A program made the translations under genes and the position numbers. The notes under the pieces were generated by a model. It made no database searches. It was not told the DNA's origin and saw only the letters and a program-made list of their open reading frames with translations. From Zhengella sedimenti (GTDB taxonomy: Bacteria; Pseudomonadota; Alphaproteobacteria; Rhizobiales; Rhizobiaceae): a stretch of 64,000 nucleotides of DNA. The stretch is from assembly GCF_046506625.1 (NCBI RefSeq), contig NZ_JBKFFP010000006.1, forward strand, positions 124,001 to 188,000, written 5' to 3'. How positions within the stretch are numbered: position 1 is the first letter of the stretch; every line of letters begins with the position of its first letter. Shown in pieces: positions 7,449-16,153 of this stretch.

Positions 7449-7511
7449 TGAACACGATTTTCCCGCAAGCCTTCACATGGAGAAAATGGCGGAATCGCAC
7501 CAGGCGCTCTT

Positions 7512-7534
7512 CTTTTGCGCGAAAGGACAAGGCC
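7512..7534. repeat. Right copy of 23-bp direct repeat flanking the C39 cassette
   Basis: Exact second copy of the 23-bp sequence at 4747-4769, in the same orientation. It lies between the cassette promoter and moaA. See the left copy for interpretation. Confidence 0.7.
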
Positions 7535-7649
7535 GTGCCGCGTCCCTGCCCTTGAAAAGGCGCGACGGCTGGCCAAAATGCGGGTAACAAGATGATAGGC
7601 TTCGCCGCAGGCTCCGGGCCGCAAGGCGAAGCGTCAGGGAAGGAATGCC

Positions 7650-8660
7650 ATGTCCGCCGCCGGAACACCCATGATCGACCCGTTCGGCCGTGCCGTCACC
7701 TATCTGCGCGTGTCGGTGACGGACCGCTGCGATTTCCGCTGCACCTATTGCATGGCCGAGGACATGACCTTCCTGCCCAAGAAGGACCTTCTCTCGCTGG
7801 AAGAGCTGGACCGTCTTTGCACCGCCTTCATCGACAAGGGCGTGCGCAAGTTGCGCCTGACCGGCGGCGAGCCGCTGGTACGCAAGAACATCATGCACCT
7901 CATCCGGCAATTGTCCCGCCATCTCGATTCCGGCGCGCTTGAGGAACTGACACTGACGACCAATGGTTCGCAACTTGCCCGGTTTGCCGATGAACTGGCC
8001 GATTGCGGGGTCAGGCGGATCAATGTTTCCGTCGACACGCTGGACCGCGACAAGTTCCGCCAGATCACCCGCTGGGGCGACCTCGCAAAGGTCATGGAGG
8101 GCATCGAGGCGGCCGAGCGCGCCGGCCTCAAGATCAAGCTGAACGCGGTGGCGCTGAAAGGCTTCAACGATACCGAAATCCCCGACATGCTGCGCTTTGC
8201 CCACGGCCGCGGCATGGACCTGACTGTGATCGAGACCATGCCCATGGGCGAGATCAGCGAAGACCGGACCGACCAGTATCTGCCGCTTTCGAAACTGCGC
8301 GCCGACCTCGAACGGCAGTTCACGCTGACCGACATTCCCTTCCGTACCGGCGGGCCGGCCCGCTATGTGGAGGTGAAGGAAACCGGCGGAAAGCTGGGCT
8401 TCATCACGCCCATGACGCATAACTTCTGCGAAAGCTGCAATCGTGTGCGCATCACCTGCACCGGCACGCTCTTCATGTGTCTCGGCCAGGACGATGCCGC
8501 CGACCTGCGTGCGCCGCTGCGTGCCTCGGAAGGCAACGAATTGCTGTCTGCGGCCATCGACGAGGCCATCGGCCGCAAGCCCAAGGGCCATGACTTCATC
8601 ATCGACCGCACGCACAATCGCCCGGCCGTTTCGCGCCACATGAGCGTGACCGGCGGCTGA
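7650..8660 (+). CDS. moaA: GTP 3',8-cyclase MoaA
   Basis: Radical SAM enzyme that, with MoaC, converts GTP to cyclic pyranopterin monophosphate, the first stage of molybdenum cofactor synthesis. It is 336 aa, a normal length. The radical SAM cluster motif is Cys27, Cys31 and Cys34 (CDFRCTYC). LRLTGGEPLVR and LTTNGSQL follow. The second C-terminal cluster site is CESCNRVRITCTGTLFMC, and the protein ends in the functionally important Gly-Gly (VTGG). mobA and mobB are 4 kb downstream, so Moco genes are clustered but not in one operon. Confidence 0.97.
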   Translation: MSAAGTPMIDPFGRAVTYLRVSVTDRCDFRCTYCMAEDMTFLPKKDLLSLEELDRLCTAFIDKGVRKLRLTGGEPLVRKNIMHLIRQLSRHLDSGALEELTLTTNGSQLARFADELADCGVRRINVSVDTLDRDKFRQITRWGDLAKVMEGIEAAERAGLKIKLNAVALKGFNDTEIPDMLRFAHGRGMDLTVIETMPMGEISEDRTDQYLPLSKLRADLERQFTLTDIPFRTGGPARYVEVKETGGKLGFITPMTHNFCESCNRVRITCTGTLFMCLGQDDAADLRAPLRASEGNELLSAAIDEAIGRKPKGHDFIIDRTHNRPAVSRHMSVTGG

Positions 8661-8669
8661 TCCATCAGG

Positions 8670-8695
8670 GTGACGCATCCGTCACTTCAGTTTTC
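8670..8695 (+). terminator. Rho-independent terminator after moaA
   Basis: A 6-bp stem (GTGACG at 8670-8675, CGTCAC at 8680-8685) with a four-base loop starts 9 bases after the moaA stop and is followed by a T-rich stretch (TTTT at 8691, more Ts to about 8704). Confidence 0.6.
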
Positions 8696-8808
8696 TTTGC
8701 TTTTCAGGAAGCCGAAAGCCGTCTAACGCGGGAAGACGCTGACCGGACAGCATGGGCCGCATGGGGCGCCCTGCCGGGTCTCGGCCTGCGTGATTCTCGG
8801 TAAAGCCG

Positions 8809-9729
8809 GTGCTCCTGACGCCCAATACCCGCGCCGCCCTGTTCATGACGCTGTCCATGGCGGCCTTTCTCGTCAACGACATGCTGACCAAGCTGGCCTC
8901 GCAATCGGTCAACATGGGCCAGGTCATGCTCGTGCGTGGCGTTTTCGCTTCCGCGATGATCCTCTGGATAGCCTGGCGCAACACGCCGGCCGGGAGCCTG
9001 CGCAAGCTGGCAAACCGCATGGTTTTCCTGCGCACGGGCGGCGATGTCCTGGCCACCGTGTCCTATCTCGTCGCCCTCGCCAATGCACCGCTCGTCTCCG
9101 TCGCCTCGCTTTTCCAGGCATTGCCTCTGGCCGTCACCATGGGGGCGGCCATCGTGTTCCGCGAACCTGTCGGCTGGCGGCGCTGGAGCGCGATCGCGGT
9201 CGGCTTCATCGGCGTCCTGATCATCCTGCGCCCGGGCTTCGGCGCCTTTTCCGTCTGGTCCGCGCTGGTCCTCGCCACCGTCTTCTTCTGCACCGTCCGG
9301 GACCTGGCGACGCGCGCCATCCCCGCCGACGTTCCCTCGTTGCAGATCTCGGCGCTCACCGCCGTCTCGGTCATGCTCACCGGCGGCATGCTGATCCTGC
9401 CCATGGGCGGCTGGCAGCCGATGGAGGCCCATGTGCTCGCCATCCTGCTCGCGGCCGCGGTCTTCGTGATGATCGGCTACCAGACGCTGACGCTCGCCAT
9501 GCGGGCGGGCGACCTGTCGGCATCCGCGCCCTTCCGCTATACCGCGCTCGTCTGGGCGGCGCTGTTCGGCTATCTCGTCTTCGGGGAGGTGCCCGACTGG
9601 CCCACGGCAACAGGTGCGTTGCTGATCATCGGTTCCGGCATCTTCACCATCTATCGCGAGCGCAAGCGCAAGGACGCGGCCAATATCGTGGCGGAAAGCA
9701 CCGCGAGAACGGGCGCCCGCGGCCTGTGA
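8809..9729 (+). CDS. EamA/DMT-family transporter
   Basis: A 306-aa inner-membrane protein of the drug/metabolite transporter superfamily with about ten hydrophobic helices in two EamA halves. Seen here: a conserved VRGVFAS segment in helix 2-3, the half-domain end FREPVGWRRWSAIAVGFIGVLIILRPG, and a second-half counterpart LVWAALFGYLVFGEVPDWPTATGALLIIGSGIFTIYRE. The start is a GTG at 8809; an internal ATG 12 codons on is possible. The substrate cannot be inferred. The adjacent minus-strand LysR gene may be unrelated because it is convergent. Confidence 0.88.
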   Translation: MLLTPNTRAALFMTLSMAAFLVNDMLTKLASQSVNMGQVMLVRGVFASAMILWIAWRNTPAGSLRKLANRMVFLRTGGDVLATVSYLVALANAPLVSVASLFQALPLAVTMGAAIVFREPVGWRRWSAIAVGFIGVLIILRPGFGAFSVWSALVLATVFFCTVRDLATRAIPADVPSLQISALTAVSVMLTGGMLILPMGGWQPMEAHVLAILLAAAVFVMIGYQTLTLAMRAGDLSASAPFRYTALVWAALFGYLVFGEVPDWPTATGALLIIGSGIFTIYRERKRKDAANIVAESTARTGARGL

Positions 9730-9742
9730 TGGCGCCAGCGCC

Positions 9743-10690
9743 TCAGACGAACCGCTTGGACTTGCGGAACGCTTCCAGCGCCGTGCGTTCCGCCTCGATC
9801 TCGGCGAAGACGAAATCGTGGAATGCCTTGACCTTCGGCGTATCCAGCGTTTCCGGCAGGCAACAGAAGTAGAAACTGGCCTGCGCCCGCATCATCATGT
9901 CGAACGGCGCGACGAGACGGCCCGAGGCGATGTCGCGCTGGGCAAGGAACAACCGCCCCAGCACGATGCCCGCGCCGTCGATCGCGGCCTCCAGCGCATG
10001 GTCGGAATGGGAGAACCGAGGCCCGCGCGTGCTGTCGACATTGTAGACGCGCATCTTCTTCAGCCATTCGCCCCAGCCGACATTGCCCGGCAGGAAGGAA
10101 GCCGAATCGTCATGCAACAGCGTGGTGCGGCCAAGATTTTCCGGCGTCAGCGAGCCGCCCAGCTGTTCCAGCAGACGTGGTGACATCAGTGGAAGAACCG
10201 CTTCGTCCGTCAGCGGCTCCACATGCAGGCCCGGATAATTGCCGCCTCCGAAACGGATGGTCACGTCCACCTCTTCGGTACGCAGGTCCGTCAGCCGCAG
10301 GCCGGCGGAAATGCGCAACTCGATATCCGGCCAGGTCTCGATGAACCGGTGCACGCGCGGCGACAGCCATTTTGACGCCGTTGCCGGACCGGTCGAGACG
10401 GTCAGAACGTTGGGCGGCGTTTCCGGCCGGAGCCGCGCCATGGTGGAGTGGAGGCGCTCGAAGGCGTCCGATATGCCCGGTGCCACGCGCTCCCCGTGTT
10501 CGGTCAGTTCCACCGCCCTGTTGAGCCGGCGAAACAACGGCGTCTGGAGAAAATCCTCCAACTGCCGGATCTGGTAGGACAGCGCCGACGGCGTGACATG
10601 CAGTTCTTCGGCCGCCTTCTGGAAGCTCATGTGCCGGGACGCAGCCTCGAAGGCGCGCAAAGCATTGAGCGGTGGCAAACGGTAAGCCAT
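9743..10690 (-). CDS. LysR-type regulator, GcvA-like
   Basis: A 315-aa LysR regulator. Its N-terminal helix-turn-helix (PPLNALRAFEAASRHMSFQKAAEEL) is close to the GcvA subgroup, which normally controls glycine cleavage or, in alphaproteobacteria, assorted amino-acid and beta-lactamase genes. The substrate-binding half has the subgroup segments VSTGPATASKWLSPRV and VDVTIRFGGGNYPGL. No gcv genes are present, so the target is open. The divergent small ORF and MFS exporter are candidates. Self-control from the 127-bp upstream gap is typical of the family. Confidence 0.9.
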   Translation of the reverse strand: MAYRLPPLNALRAFEAASRHMSFQKAAEELHVTPSALSYQIRQLEDFLQTPLFRRLNRAVELTEHGERVAPGISDAFERLHSTMARLRPETPPNVLTVSTGPATASKWLSPRVHRFIETWPDIELRISAGLRLTDLRTEEVDVTIRFGGGNYPGLHVEPLTDEAVLPLMSPRLLEQLGGSLTPENLGRTTLLHDDSASFLPGNVGWGEWLKKMRVYNVDSTRGPRFSHSDHALEAAIDGAGIVLGRLFLAQRDIASGRLVAPFDMMMRAQASFYFCCLPETLDTPKVKAFHDFVFAEIEAERTALEAFRKSKRFV

Positions 10691-10817
10691 GGTTCACTTC
10701 AAATTTTCTGATCCGGTTCATGCAGATTACCCGTTTGCCGCGGGCCCGGCAATCGCCCAGTTTGACCCTGTCAGAACGACAGGCCCTCCCAAGCCTTTGA
10801 CCCGCAGGAGACCCGCA

Positions 10818-10946
10818 ATGCTCTACAACCCTATGACAAATTGCCGGATTCCGCTCGATGCCGTCAGTTTCTACACCCGCGAGGCGCGCCGCGAGCAGTC
10901 GCGCGCTTTCGCACGGGCGATGGATCTGGTCTTCGGACGGCGGTGA
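10818..10946 (+). CDS. Small conserved-looking protein, 42 aa
   Basis: A short ORF with a good Shine-Dalgarno (CAGGAG, 8 bases before ATG). It encodes MLYNPMTNCRIPLDAVSFYT followed by a basic helix (REARREQSRAFARAMDLVFGRR). The helix resembles those of small alphaproteobacterial proteins of the DUF1127/RSP_7527 kind, but that relation is a guess from composition. It lies between the divergent LysR gene and the MFS exporter. Function unknown. Confidence 0.55.
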   Translation: MLYNPMTNCRIPLDAVSFYTREARREQSRAFARAMDLVFGRR

Positions 10947-11036
10947 CGCCGGGCACGACGCTTTCAACGATTTCAACCGTCCCGGCGTCGCGCGCCGGGA
11001 CGGTCCTGATCATGTCCGGCGGGATGGATTTGCAGC

Positions 11037-12272
11037 GTGACCTCCTCCCTCAAAACGGATAAAGCGGACGCCATGTCCTCGCTCGCCGCTCCCGTTCCCG
11101 CGCCCCATATCGGCATCCTCGTCCTGTGCGCGGCGGTCAACCCGCTCTCGCTCAACATCTTCATCCCCTCCATGCCCGGCATGGCGGCGGAATTCGGCGT
11201 GCCCTACGCCACCATCCAGCTCGGCCTCTCGCTCTACCTGGCCATGACCGCGGCGATCACGCTGATTGCCGGTCCGCTGTCCGACATTTTCGGCCGGCGG
11301 CCGCTCATCATCGGCGGTTTCCTGCTCTTCGTGGCCGGCACCGTCATGACCCTGATGGCCGACAATGCCTCGCTTTTCCTGGCCGGGCGGATCGTCCAGG
11401 CCGCCTCGGCCACGGGCATGGTCCTATCCCGCGCCATCGTGCGCGACCTCTACGGCCGCGACATGGCGGCCTCCATGATCGGCTATGTGACCATGGGCAT
11501 GGCGGTCGCGCCCATGGTCGGCCCCGCCGTCGGCGGTCTGCTCGATGATCTCTATGGCTGGCGCGCCAGCTTCCTGTTCCTTGGCATTCTCGGCCTGATG
11601 GCCACGCTGGTGGTCATGGCCCGCCTGCCCGAGACCAATGCCGGACGAGGCCAGCCGCTGGCACGCCAGTTCGGAAGTTACGCGGAGCTGCTTTCCTCGG
11701 GACCATACTGGATCTTCGCCGGCTCGGGCGCCTTCGCGGCCTGCATCTTCTTCGGTTTTCTGGGCGGAGGTCCCGCCATCGCCAGCCACTACCTCGCCAT
11801 GACGCCGACAGCCTACGGCCTCTGGTTCGCCGCCACGGCGGTCGGCTACATGATCGGCAACTTCATCGCCGGCCGCTTTTCGCGCCGCATCGGCCTGGCG
11901 CGCATGCTGCTGGCCGGCGCCGCGACGTCGATGTTGGGCGCCCTGCTTCCCTTCATCCTGCTTGGCTGGATGGACATCCGCCTGCCTGTCGCCCTGTTCG
12001 GACCGACGATCCTGATCGGGATCGGCAATGGCATGACCATTCCCAACGCCACCGCAGCGGCGGTTTCGGTCAAGCCAGATTCGGCAGGTGCCGCCTCGGG
12101 ACTGATGGGCTCGCTGCAGGTTGGCAGCGGCGCGCTGGCCTCGGTCCTGTGCGGCATCATGGCAGGCGACGGAAGCGGCGTTGCATCCTTCGGCGCCGCG
12201 CTCGCCGCCTTCGGCCTTGTCGCTTTCCTCGTCGCATACCGCGCCTGGCGGCTTGCCCGCCATCCCGCGTGA
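11037..12272 (+). CDS. Bcr/CflA-family multidrug efflux MFS transporter
   Basis: A 411-aa major facilitator with 12 predicted helices. The signature loop between helices 2 and 3 is GPLSDIFGRRPLIIGG, and motif C appears around PMVGPAVGGLLDDLYGWRASF, as in Bcr/CflA drug exporters. The opening segment NPLSLNIFIPSMPGMAAEFGV is also typical of that subfamily. The GTG at 11037 is the longest start; an ATG at 11073, 12 codons in, is equally possible. Substrates of relatives include bicyclomycin and chloramphenicol, but specificity cannot be read here. Confidence 0.9.
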   Translation: MTSSLKTDKADAMSSLAAPVPAPHIGILVLCAAVNPLSLNIFIPSMPGMAAEFGVPYATIQLGLSLYLAMTAAITLIAGPLSDIFGRRPLIIGGFLLFVAGTVMTLMADNASLFLAGRIVQAASATGMVLSRAIVRDLYGRDMAASMIGYVTMGMAVAPMVGPAVGGLLDDLYGWRASFLFLGILGLMATLVVMARLPETNAGRGQPLARQFGSYAELLSSGPYWIFAGSGAFAACIFFGFLGGGPAIASHYLAMTPTAYGLWFAATAVGYMIGNFIAGRFSRRIGLARMLLAGAATSMLGALLPFILLGWMDIRLPVALFGPTILIGIGNGMTIPNATAAAVSVKPDSAGAASGLMGSLQVGSGALASVLCGIMAGDGSGVASFGAALAAFGLVAFLVAYRAWRLARHPA

Positions 12273-12355
12273 GGCGAATGCCTTGCCGTGGCCCTGTGAC
12301 TGGCCGATAGTCCAGCGATGCTGACACGGCTCCACGCATTCAGGCTCGGACACCC

Positions 12356-12970
12356 ATGCCCGTGAAACCGGCCGGACTGATCCTCGCGGGCGGTTTGTCC
12401 CGGCGCATGGGCGGCGGCGACAAGGCGCTGCTGCCGCTTGCCGGCAAACCCATGCTGGCCCGGGTGATCGCCGCCCTTGAGCACCAGGCATGGCCGCTCG
12501 CCGTCAATGCCAATGGCGACCCGTCGCGTTTCGCCGGTTTCGGCCTGCCCGTCGTGCCCGACACGATCGAAGGCTTTGCCGGACCCTTGGCGGGCATCCT
12601 TGCCGGACTGGAATGGTGCGCGCGCCTGGAGCCTGCGCCGCCCTGCCTCCTGACCGTGCCCGCGGATACGCCCTTCCTGCCGCACGACCTGGCGGCGCGC
12701 CTCGAGGCGGCCGCGTCTCCCGGCGCGCCCTGCGTGGCGATGTCCGGCGGCCGGGTTCATCCGGTCGCGGCGCTCTGGCCTGTCGCCATGCGGCATGACA
12801 TCGCCGCCTTCCTCGGCCAACCGGACAATAGCAGCGTCATGGTCTTCCTGCGAAGCCACGCCTTCACGTCAGCCACCTTCCCCTGCCCGGAAGGACGCGA
12901 CCCCTTCGCCAATGTCAACACGCCGGCAGACCTCGCAATGGCCGAGCTTCGTATCGCGGAGGGCGGTTGA
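12356..12970 (+). CDS. mobA: Molybdenum cofactor guanylyltransferase MobA
   Basis: Transfers GMP from GTP to molybdopterin to give Mo-MGD, the cofactor form used by DMSO-reductase-family enzymes. The 204-aa protein has the nucleotidyltransferase signature LILAGGLSRRMGGGDKALLPLAGKPM at residues 8-33, the metal-binding PADTPFLP segment, and FANVNTPADLA near the end, all standard for MobA. Its stop codon (12968-12970) is one base from the mobB start, so the two are co-transcribed. Confidence 0.96.
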   Translation: MPVKPAGLILAGGLSRRMGGGDKALLPLAGKPMLARVIAALEHQAWPLAVNANGDPSRFAGFGLPVVPDTIEGFAGPLAGILAGLEWCARLEPAPPCLLTVPADTPFLPHDLAARLEAAASPGAPCVAMSGGRVHPVAALWPVAMRHDIAAFLGQPDNSSVMVFLRSHAFTSATFPCPEGRDPFANVNTPADLAMAELRIAEGG

Positions 12971-12971
12971 C

Positions 12972-13511
12972 ATGGCACCTCCGGTCTTCGGAATTGCCGG
13001 CTGGAAGAATTCCGGCAAGACGACGCTCACCGAACGCCTCATCGCAGGCTTCGCGCAACGCGGCCTGGCCTTGTGTTCCGTCAAGCACAGCCATCATCCC
13101 GTCATGGCGGATGATCCCGCCACCGACAGCGCCCGCCATGCGCGCGCCGGCGCCATGGCCACCGCGCTGGTGTGGCCCGGCGGATGGCTTCTGGACGGCA
13201 GGGTCATGGACAAGGTCGAGCCTGAACTGGCCACTGTGCTGGCCCGCCTTCCGGCCTGCGATCTCGTGCTCGTGGAAGGTTTCAAGACCGCGCCCCATGA
13301 CAAGATCGAGGTGCGGCGCGCGGGCCAGGCCGACTTACGCGCGCTTGAAGGCCGGGTTCCGGGCATCGTCGCGATCGCCGCCGACCATGGGGTCGCAAGC
13401 GCGCTGCCATGCTTCGCGCTCGATGACACGGATTCAATCATGGCGTTCATCGCGCACAGGACCGCGCTGCGCCTGCCCTTGGGGAAGGCCGGATCGGGCC
13501 GCTCTTCCTGA
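12972..13511 (+). CDS. mobB: Molybdopterin-guanine dinucleotide biosynthesis adaptor MobB
   Basis: A 179-aa P-loop GTP-binding protein that assists MobA. Seen here: FGIAGWKNSGKTTLTERLI (Walker A GWKNSGKTT) at the N-terminus, SVKHSHH after strand 2, the DSARHARAGA segment and CDLVLVEGFK (Walker B region), all MobB hallmarks. The start at 12972 follows the mobA stop after a single base. The frame is open upstream inside mobA, but that part is not MobB-like. Confidence 0.94.
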   Translation: MAPPVFGIAGWKNSGKTTLTERLIAGFAQRGLALCSVKHSHHPVMADDPATDSARHARAGAMATALVWPGGWLLDGRVMDKVEPELATVLARLPACDLVLVEGFKTAPHDKIEVRRAGQADLRALEGRVPGIVAIAADHGVASALPCFALDDTDSIMAFIAHRTALRLPLGKAGSGRSS

Positions 13512-13571
13512 CCATGTGCTCAAAAAACGCGGTTGCAATTGGCCGCCAAACCGGCTCACTATCCGGCTTAA

Positions 13572-13591
13572 CGCACCCGTATGCAGGTGCG
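13572..13591. promoter_or_regulatory. Inverted repeat upstream of the amino-acid ABC operon
   Basis: CGCACC (13572-13577) and GGTGCG (13586-13591), separated by eight bases, form a perfect palindrome 53 bases before the binding-protein start. It is a possible operator. The rest of the 132-bp gap shows no gene. Confidence 0.35.
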
Positions 13592-13643
13592 GTCGAGGGC
13601 TCTTCCGGGATGCCCGTAAAAACAACCGCCAGAGAGGTACACA

Positions 13644-14429
13644 ATGTCCTTTTCCACCCGTTTCAAGCTCGCTCTTGCAACCGCGGCCGTTGCATTGGCC
13701 CTCGGGTCCGCCCATGCCCAGGACAAGATGAAGCTGAAGATCGGCACCGAGGGCGCATATCCGCCCTTCAACAACCTCGAATCCGACGGCACGCTGACCG
13801 GCTTCGACATCGACATCGCCAAGGCGCTGTGTGAGGAGATGAATGCCGACTGCGAATTCGTCACCCAGGACTGGGACGGCATCATCCCCGCCCTGCAGGC
13901 GGGCAAGTTCGACGCGATCATCGCCTCCATGTCGATCACCGACGAGCGCAAGGAAAAGGTCGATTTCACGAACAAGTACTACAACACGCCGCCGGCCATC
14001 GTCGCGCCGAAGGACACCGACATCCAGGGCGTGAGCAAGGAAGACCTGGCCGACAAGGTGATCGGTGTGCAGGGTTCGACAACCCACTCCAACTATTCCG
14101 AGGCGACCTACACCGATTCCGACGTGAAGCTGTATCCCACAGCCGACGAGTACAAGCTGGACCTCGTCAACGGGCGCCTCGATGCGGTCAATGACGACAT
14201 CATCGTCCTCAAGGAGTTCCTGGCCACGCCGGAAGGTGCTTGCTGCAAGGTCGTCGGCACGATCACGCCTGATCCCGCGATCCATGGCGAAGGCGCCGGC
14301 ATCGCGATCCGCAAGGGCGAGACGGAACTGGCCGAGAAATTCAACAAGGCCATCGACGCCATCCGCGCCAACGGCAAATACAAGGAAATCAACGACAAGT
14401 ACTTTGACTTTGACGCTTACGGCGGCTGA
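13644..14429 (+). CDS. Polar amino-acid ABC transporter substrate-binding protein (HisJ/ArgT/OccT type)
   Basis: Periplasmic binding protein of 261 aa with a Sec signal peptide (residues 1-25, ALGSAHA). The family 3 signature GFDIDIAKALCEEM is present. Other conserved segments are GTEGAYPPFNN, WDGIIPALQAGKFDAIIASMSIT and GVQGSTTHSNY. Relatives bind lysine/arginine/ornithine, histidine or opines. A Shine-Dalgarno-like AGAGAGG precedes the ATG. It heads an operon with two permeases. Confidence 0.93.
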   Translation: MSFSTRFKLALATAAVALALGSAHAQDKMKLKIGTEGAYPPFNNLESDGTLTGFDIDIAKALCEEMNADCEFVTQDWDGIIPALQAGKFDAIIASMSITDERKEKVDFTNKYYNTPPAIVAPKDTDIQGVSKEDLADKVIGVQGSTTHSNYSEATYTDSDVKLYPTADEYKLDLVNGRLDAVNDDIIVLKEFLATPEGACCKVVGTITPDPAIHGEGAGIAIRKGETELAEKFNKAIDAIRANGKYKEINDKYFDFDAYGG

Positions 14430-14504
14430 ACGGCCTTGACCGGGCAATAGCCGGCACCGGCGCGCCTGCGGGGGCGCCGGGCTTTCAGAGGGGGCCGCCA
14501 GACC

Positions 14505-15215
14505 ATGGAAAATGCTGCCACGCTCCTGTCATGGGGTGCCGAGGGCTGGGCTGACGAGATCGCCGCCGGCGTCGTGGTGACGGTAAGCCTGGCCCTGGCG
14601 ACATTGCCCTTCGGTATGCTGCTCGGCTTCTTCATTGCGCTTGCCAAGCAGGCCGAAGAGCCGAGCCTCCGGCTGGCGGCCAACATCTACACCACGATCT
14701 TCCGCGGCCTGCCGGAACTGCTGACGTTGTTCCTTGTCTATTTCGGCGTCCAGATCGGTCTGACGGAGGCGATGAAGGCGCTGGGCTTCAGTGAAGGCAT
14801 CGAGGTCAATTCCTTCGTCGCCGGCATGTTCGCCCTGGGCGTGGTCTTTTCCTCCTATGCCTCGGAGGTCTTTCTCTCTGCCTTTCGCGCCATTCCCCGG
14901 GGCCAGTATGAAGGCGGCTATGCCGTGGGCCTGTCCTGGGGACAGACCATGCGCCTTGTGGTCCTGCCGCAACTGGTCCGCATCGCCCTGCCCGGCCTTG
15001 CCAATCTCTGGCTGGTCCTGCTCAAGGACACCGCGCTTGTCTCCGTCATCGGGCTGTCCGACATCCTGCGCCAGACCGGCATTGCCGCGCGGGTGTCAAA
15101 GGAAGCCTTCCTCTTCTACGGCATCGCCTGCCTGCTTTATCTCGCGCTCGCCATGATCTCCTCCATCGGCATTTCCGCCATTGAGCGCCGCGCCGCGAGG
15201 GGAGCGGTGCGATGA
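14505..15215 (+). CDS. Polar amino-acid ABC transporter permease (HisQ type)
   Basis: A 236-aa inner-membrane permease of the His/Glu/Gln/Arg/opine family, with about five helices. The EAA-like loop reads AFRAIPRGQYEGGYAVGLSWGQTMRLVVLPQL, followed by RIALPGLANLWLVLLKDTALVSVIGL. It would pair with the next permease (HisM type). Its stop overlaps the start of that gene by four bases (ATGA), indicating translational coupling. Confidence 0.93.
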   Translation: MENAATLLSWGAEGWADEIAAGVVVTVSLALATLPFGMLLGFFIALAKQAEEPSLRLAANIYTTIFRGLPELLTLFLVYFGVQIGLTEAMKALGFSEGIEVNSFVAGMFALGVVFSSYASEVFLSAFRAIPRGQYEGGYAVGLSWGQTMRLVVLPQLVRIALPGLANLWLVLLKDTALVSVIGLSDILRQTGIAARVSKEAFLFYGIACLLYLALAMISSIGISAIERRAARGAVR

Positions 15216-16042
15216 GCATGGCAACGGACAGCCGCGAGCGCCTCGAGCGCCCGCCCGCCCCGCCGCGGCCCTGGACACGGGGACGGATCACCGGCTGGGT
15301 TCTGGTCGGCCTGTGGGCGCTGGCCGGCCTCGGCTTCGTGATCTATCTCTACAATGCCTGGAACATCGACCTCGTCGAGAAATACGGTCCGCGCTACTGG
15401 TCCGGCCTCAAGACCACCATCGTGCTGGTCGGCCTGTCGCTGATCGCCGGCGCCATCCTGTCCCTGCCGGTTGCGCTGGCGCGCCTGTCACGCAATCCGA
15501 TCGTCAACGGCATCGCCTATGCCTATGTCTATTTCTTCCGTGGCACGCCGCTGCTCGCCCAGGCATTCCTGATCTACTACGGCATCGGGCAATTCTCCGC
15601 TGAACTGCGATCCATCGGCCTCTGGTGGATTTTCCGTGATGCCTGGAATTGCGCCTTCCTGGCGTTCACGCTCAATACGGCCGCCTATCAGGCCGAGATC
15701 CTGCGCGGCGCCATCCAGTCCGTGCCGAAGGGACAATGGGAAGGCGCCTCTTCGCTGGGGATCAGGCCCTGGTACACCTTCCTGCGGATCATCCTTCCAC
15801 AGGCCCTCATCGTCGCGCTGCGCCCCTACGGCAACGAGATCATCCTGATGATCAAGGGATCTGCCATCGTCGCGATCATCACCGTCTACGACCTGATGGG
15901 CGAGACGCGCCGCGCCTTCTCGCGCACCTTCGATTTCCAGACCTATCTCTGGGCCGCGGTCATCTACCTTGCCATCGTGGAAACGCTGCGCAATGTGTGG
16001 GACCTCATCGAGAAACGCTTGACGCGCCATCTGATCCGGTGA
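15212..16042 (+). CDS. Polar amino-acid ABC transporter permease (HisM type)
   Basis: A 276-aa permease, second half of the heterodimeric channel. The coupling loop is RGAIQSVPKGQWEGASSLGIRPWYTFLRIILPQALIVALRPYGNEIILMIKGSAIVAIITV. A cytoplasmic N-terminal extension rich in Arg/Pro precedes helix 1. No ATP-binding subunit follows; the next gene is an oxidoreductase. The ATPase must therefore be encoded elsewhere or shared with another importer. Confidence 0.93.
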   Translation: MSMATDSRERLERPPAPPRPWTRGRITGWVLVGLWALAGLGFVIYLYNAWNIDLVEKYGPRYWSGLKTTIVLVGLSLIAGAILSLPVALARLSRNPIVNGIAYAYVYFFRGTPLLAQAFLIYYGIGQFSAELRSIGLWWIFRDAWNCAFLAFTLNTAAYQAEILRGAIQSVPKGQWEGASSLGIRPWYTFLRIILPQALIVALRPYGNEIILMIKGSAIVAIITVYDLMGETRRAFSRTFDFQTYLWAAVIYLAIVETLRNVWDLIEKRLTRHLIR

Positions 16043-16153
16043 AAAGGCGGTTTGTTTTCAACGCCCTGTTTCCAGAAACGGACTCTGTGCGCTAAACAGG
16101 TCCATCGGCCCGCCAGGGCGTTGTTGAAAATGGCACAGGAGGAAAGACCCGCC

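Noticed and set aside
4747..7534. Insertion sequence or transposon
   Set aside because: The flanking 23-bp repeats are direct, not inverted, and none of the enclosed genes is a transposase or recombinase.
16052..16153. Upstream extension of the hydroxyacid dehydrogenase
   Set aside because: The added 34 codons are unlike the family, whose Rossmann motif starts at the N-terminus, and the ATG at 16154 has a strong Shine-Dalgarno.
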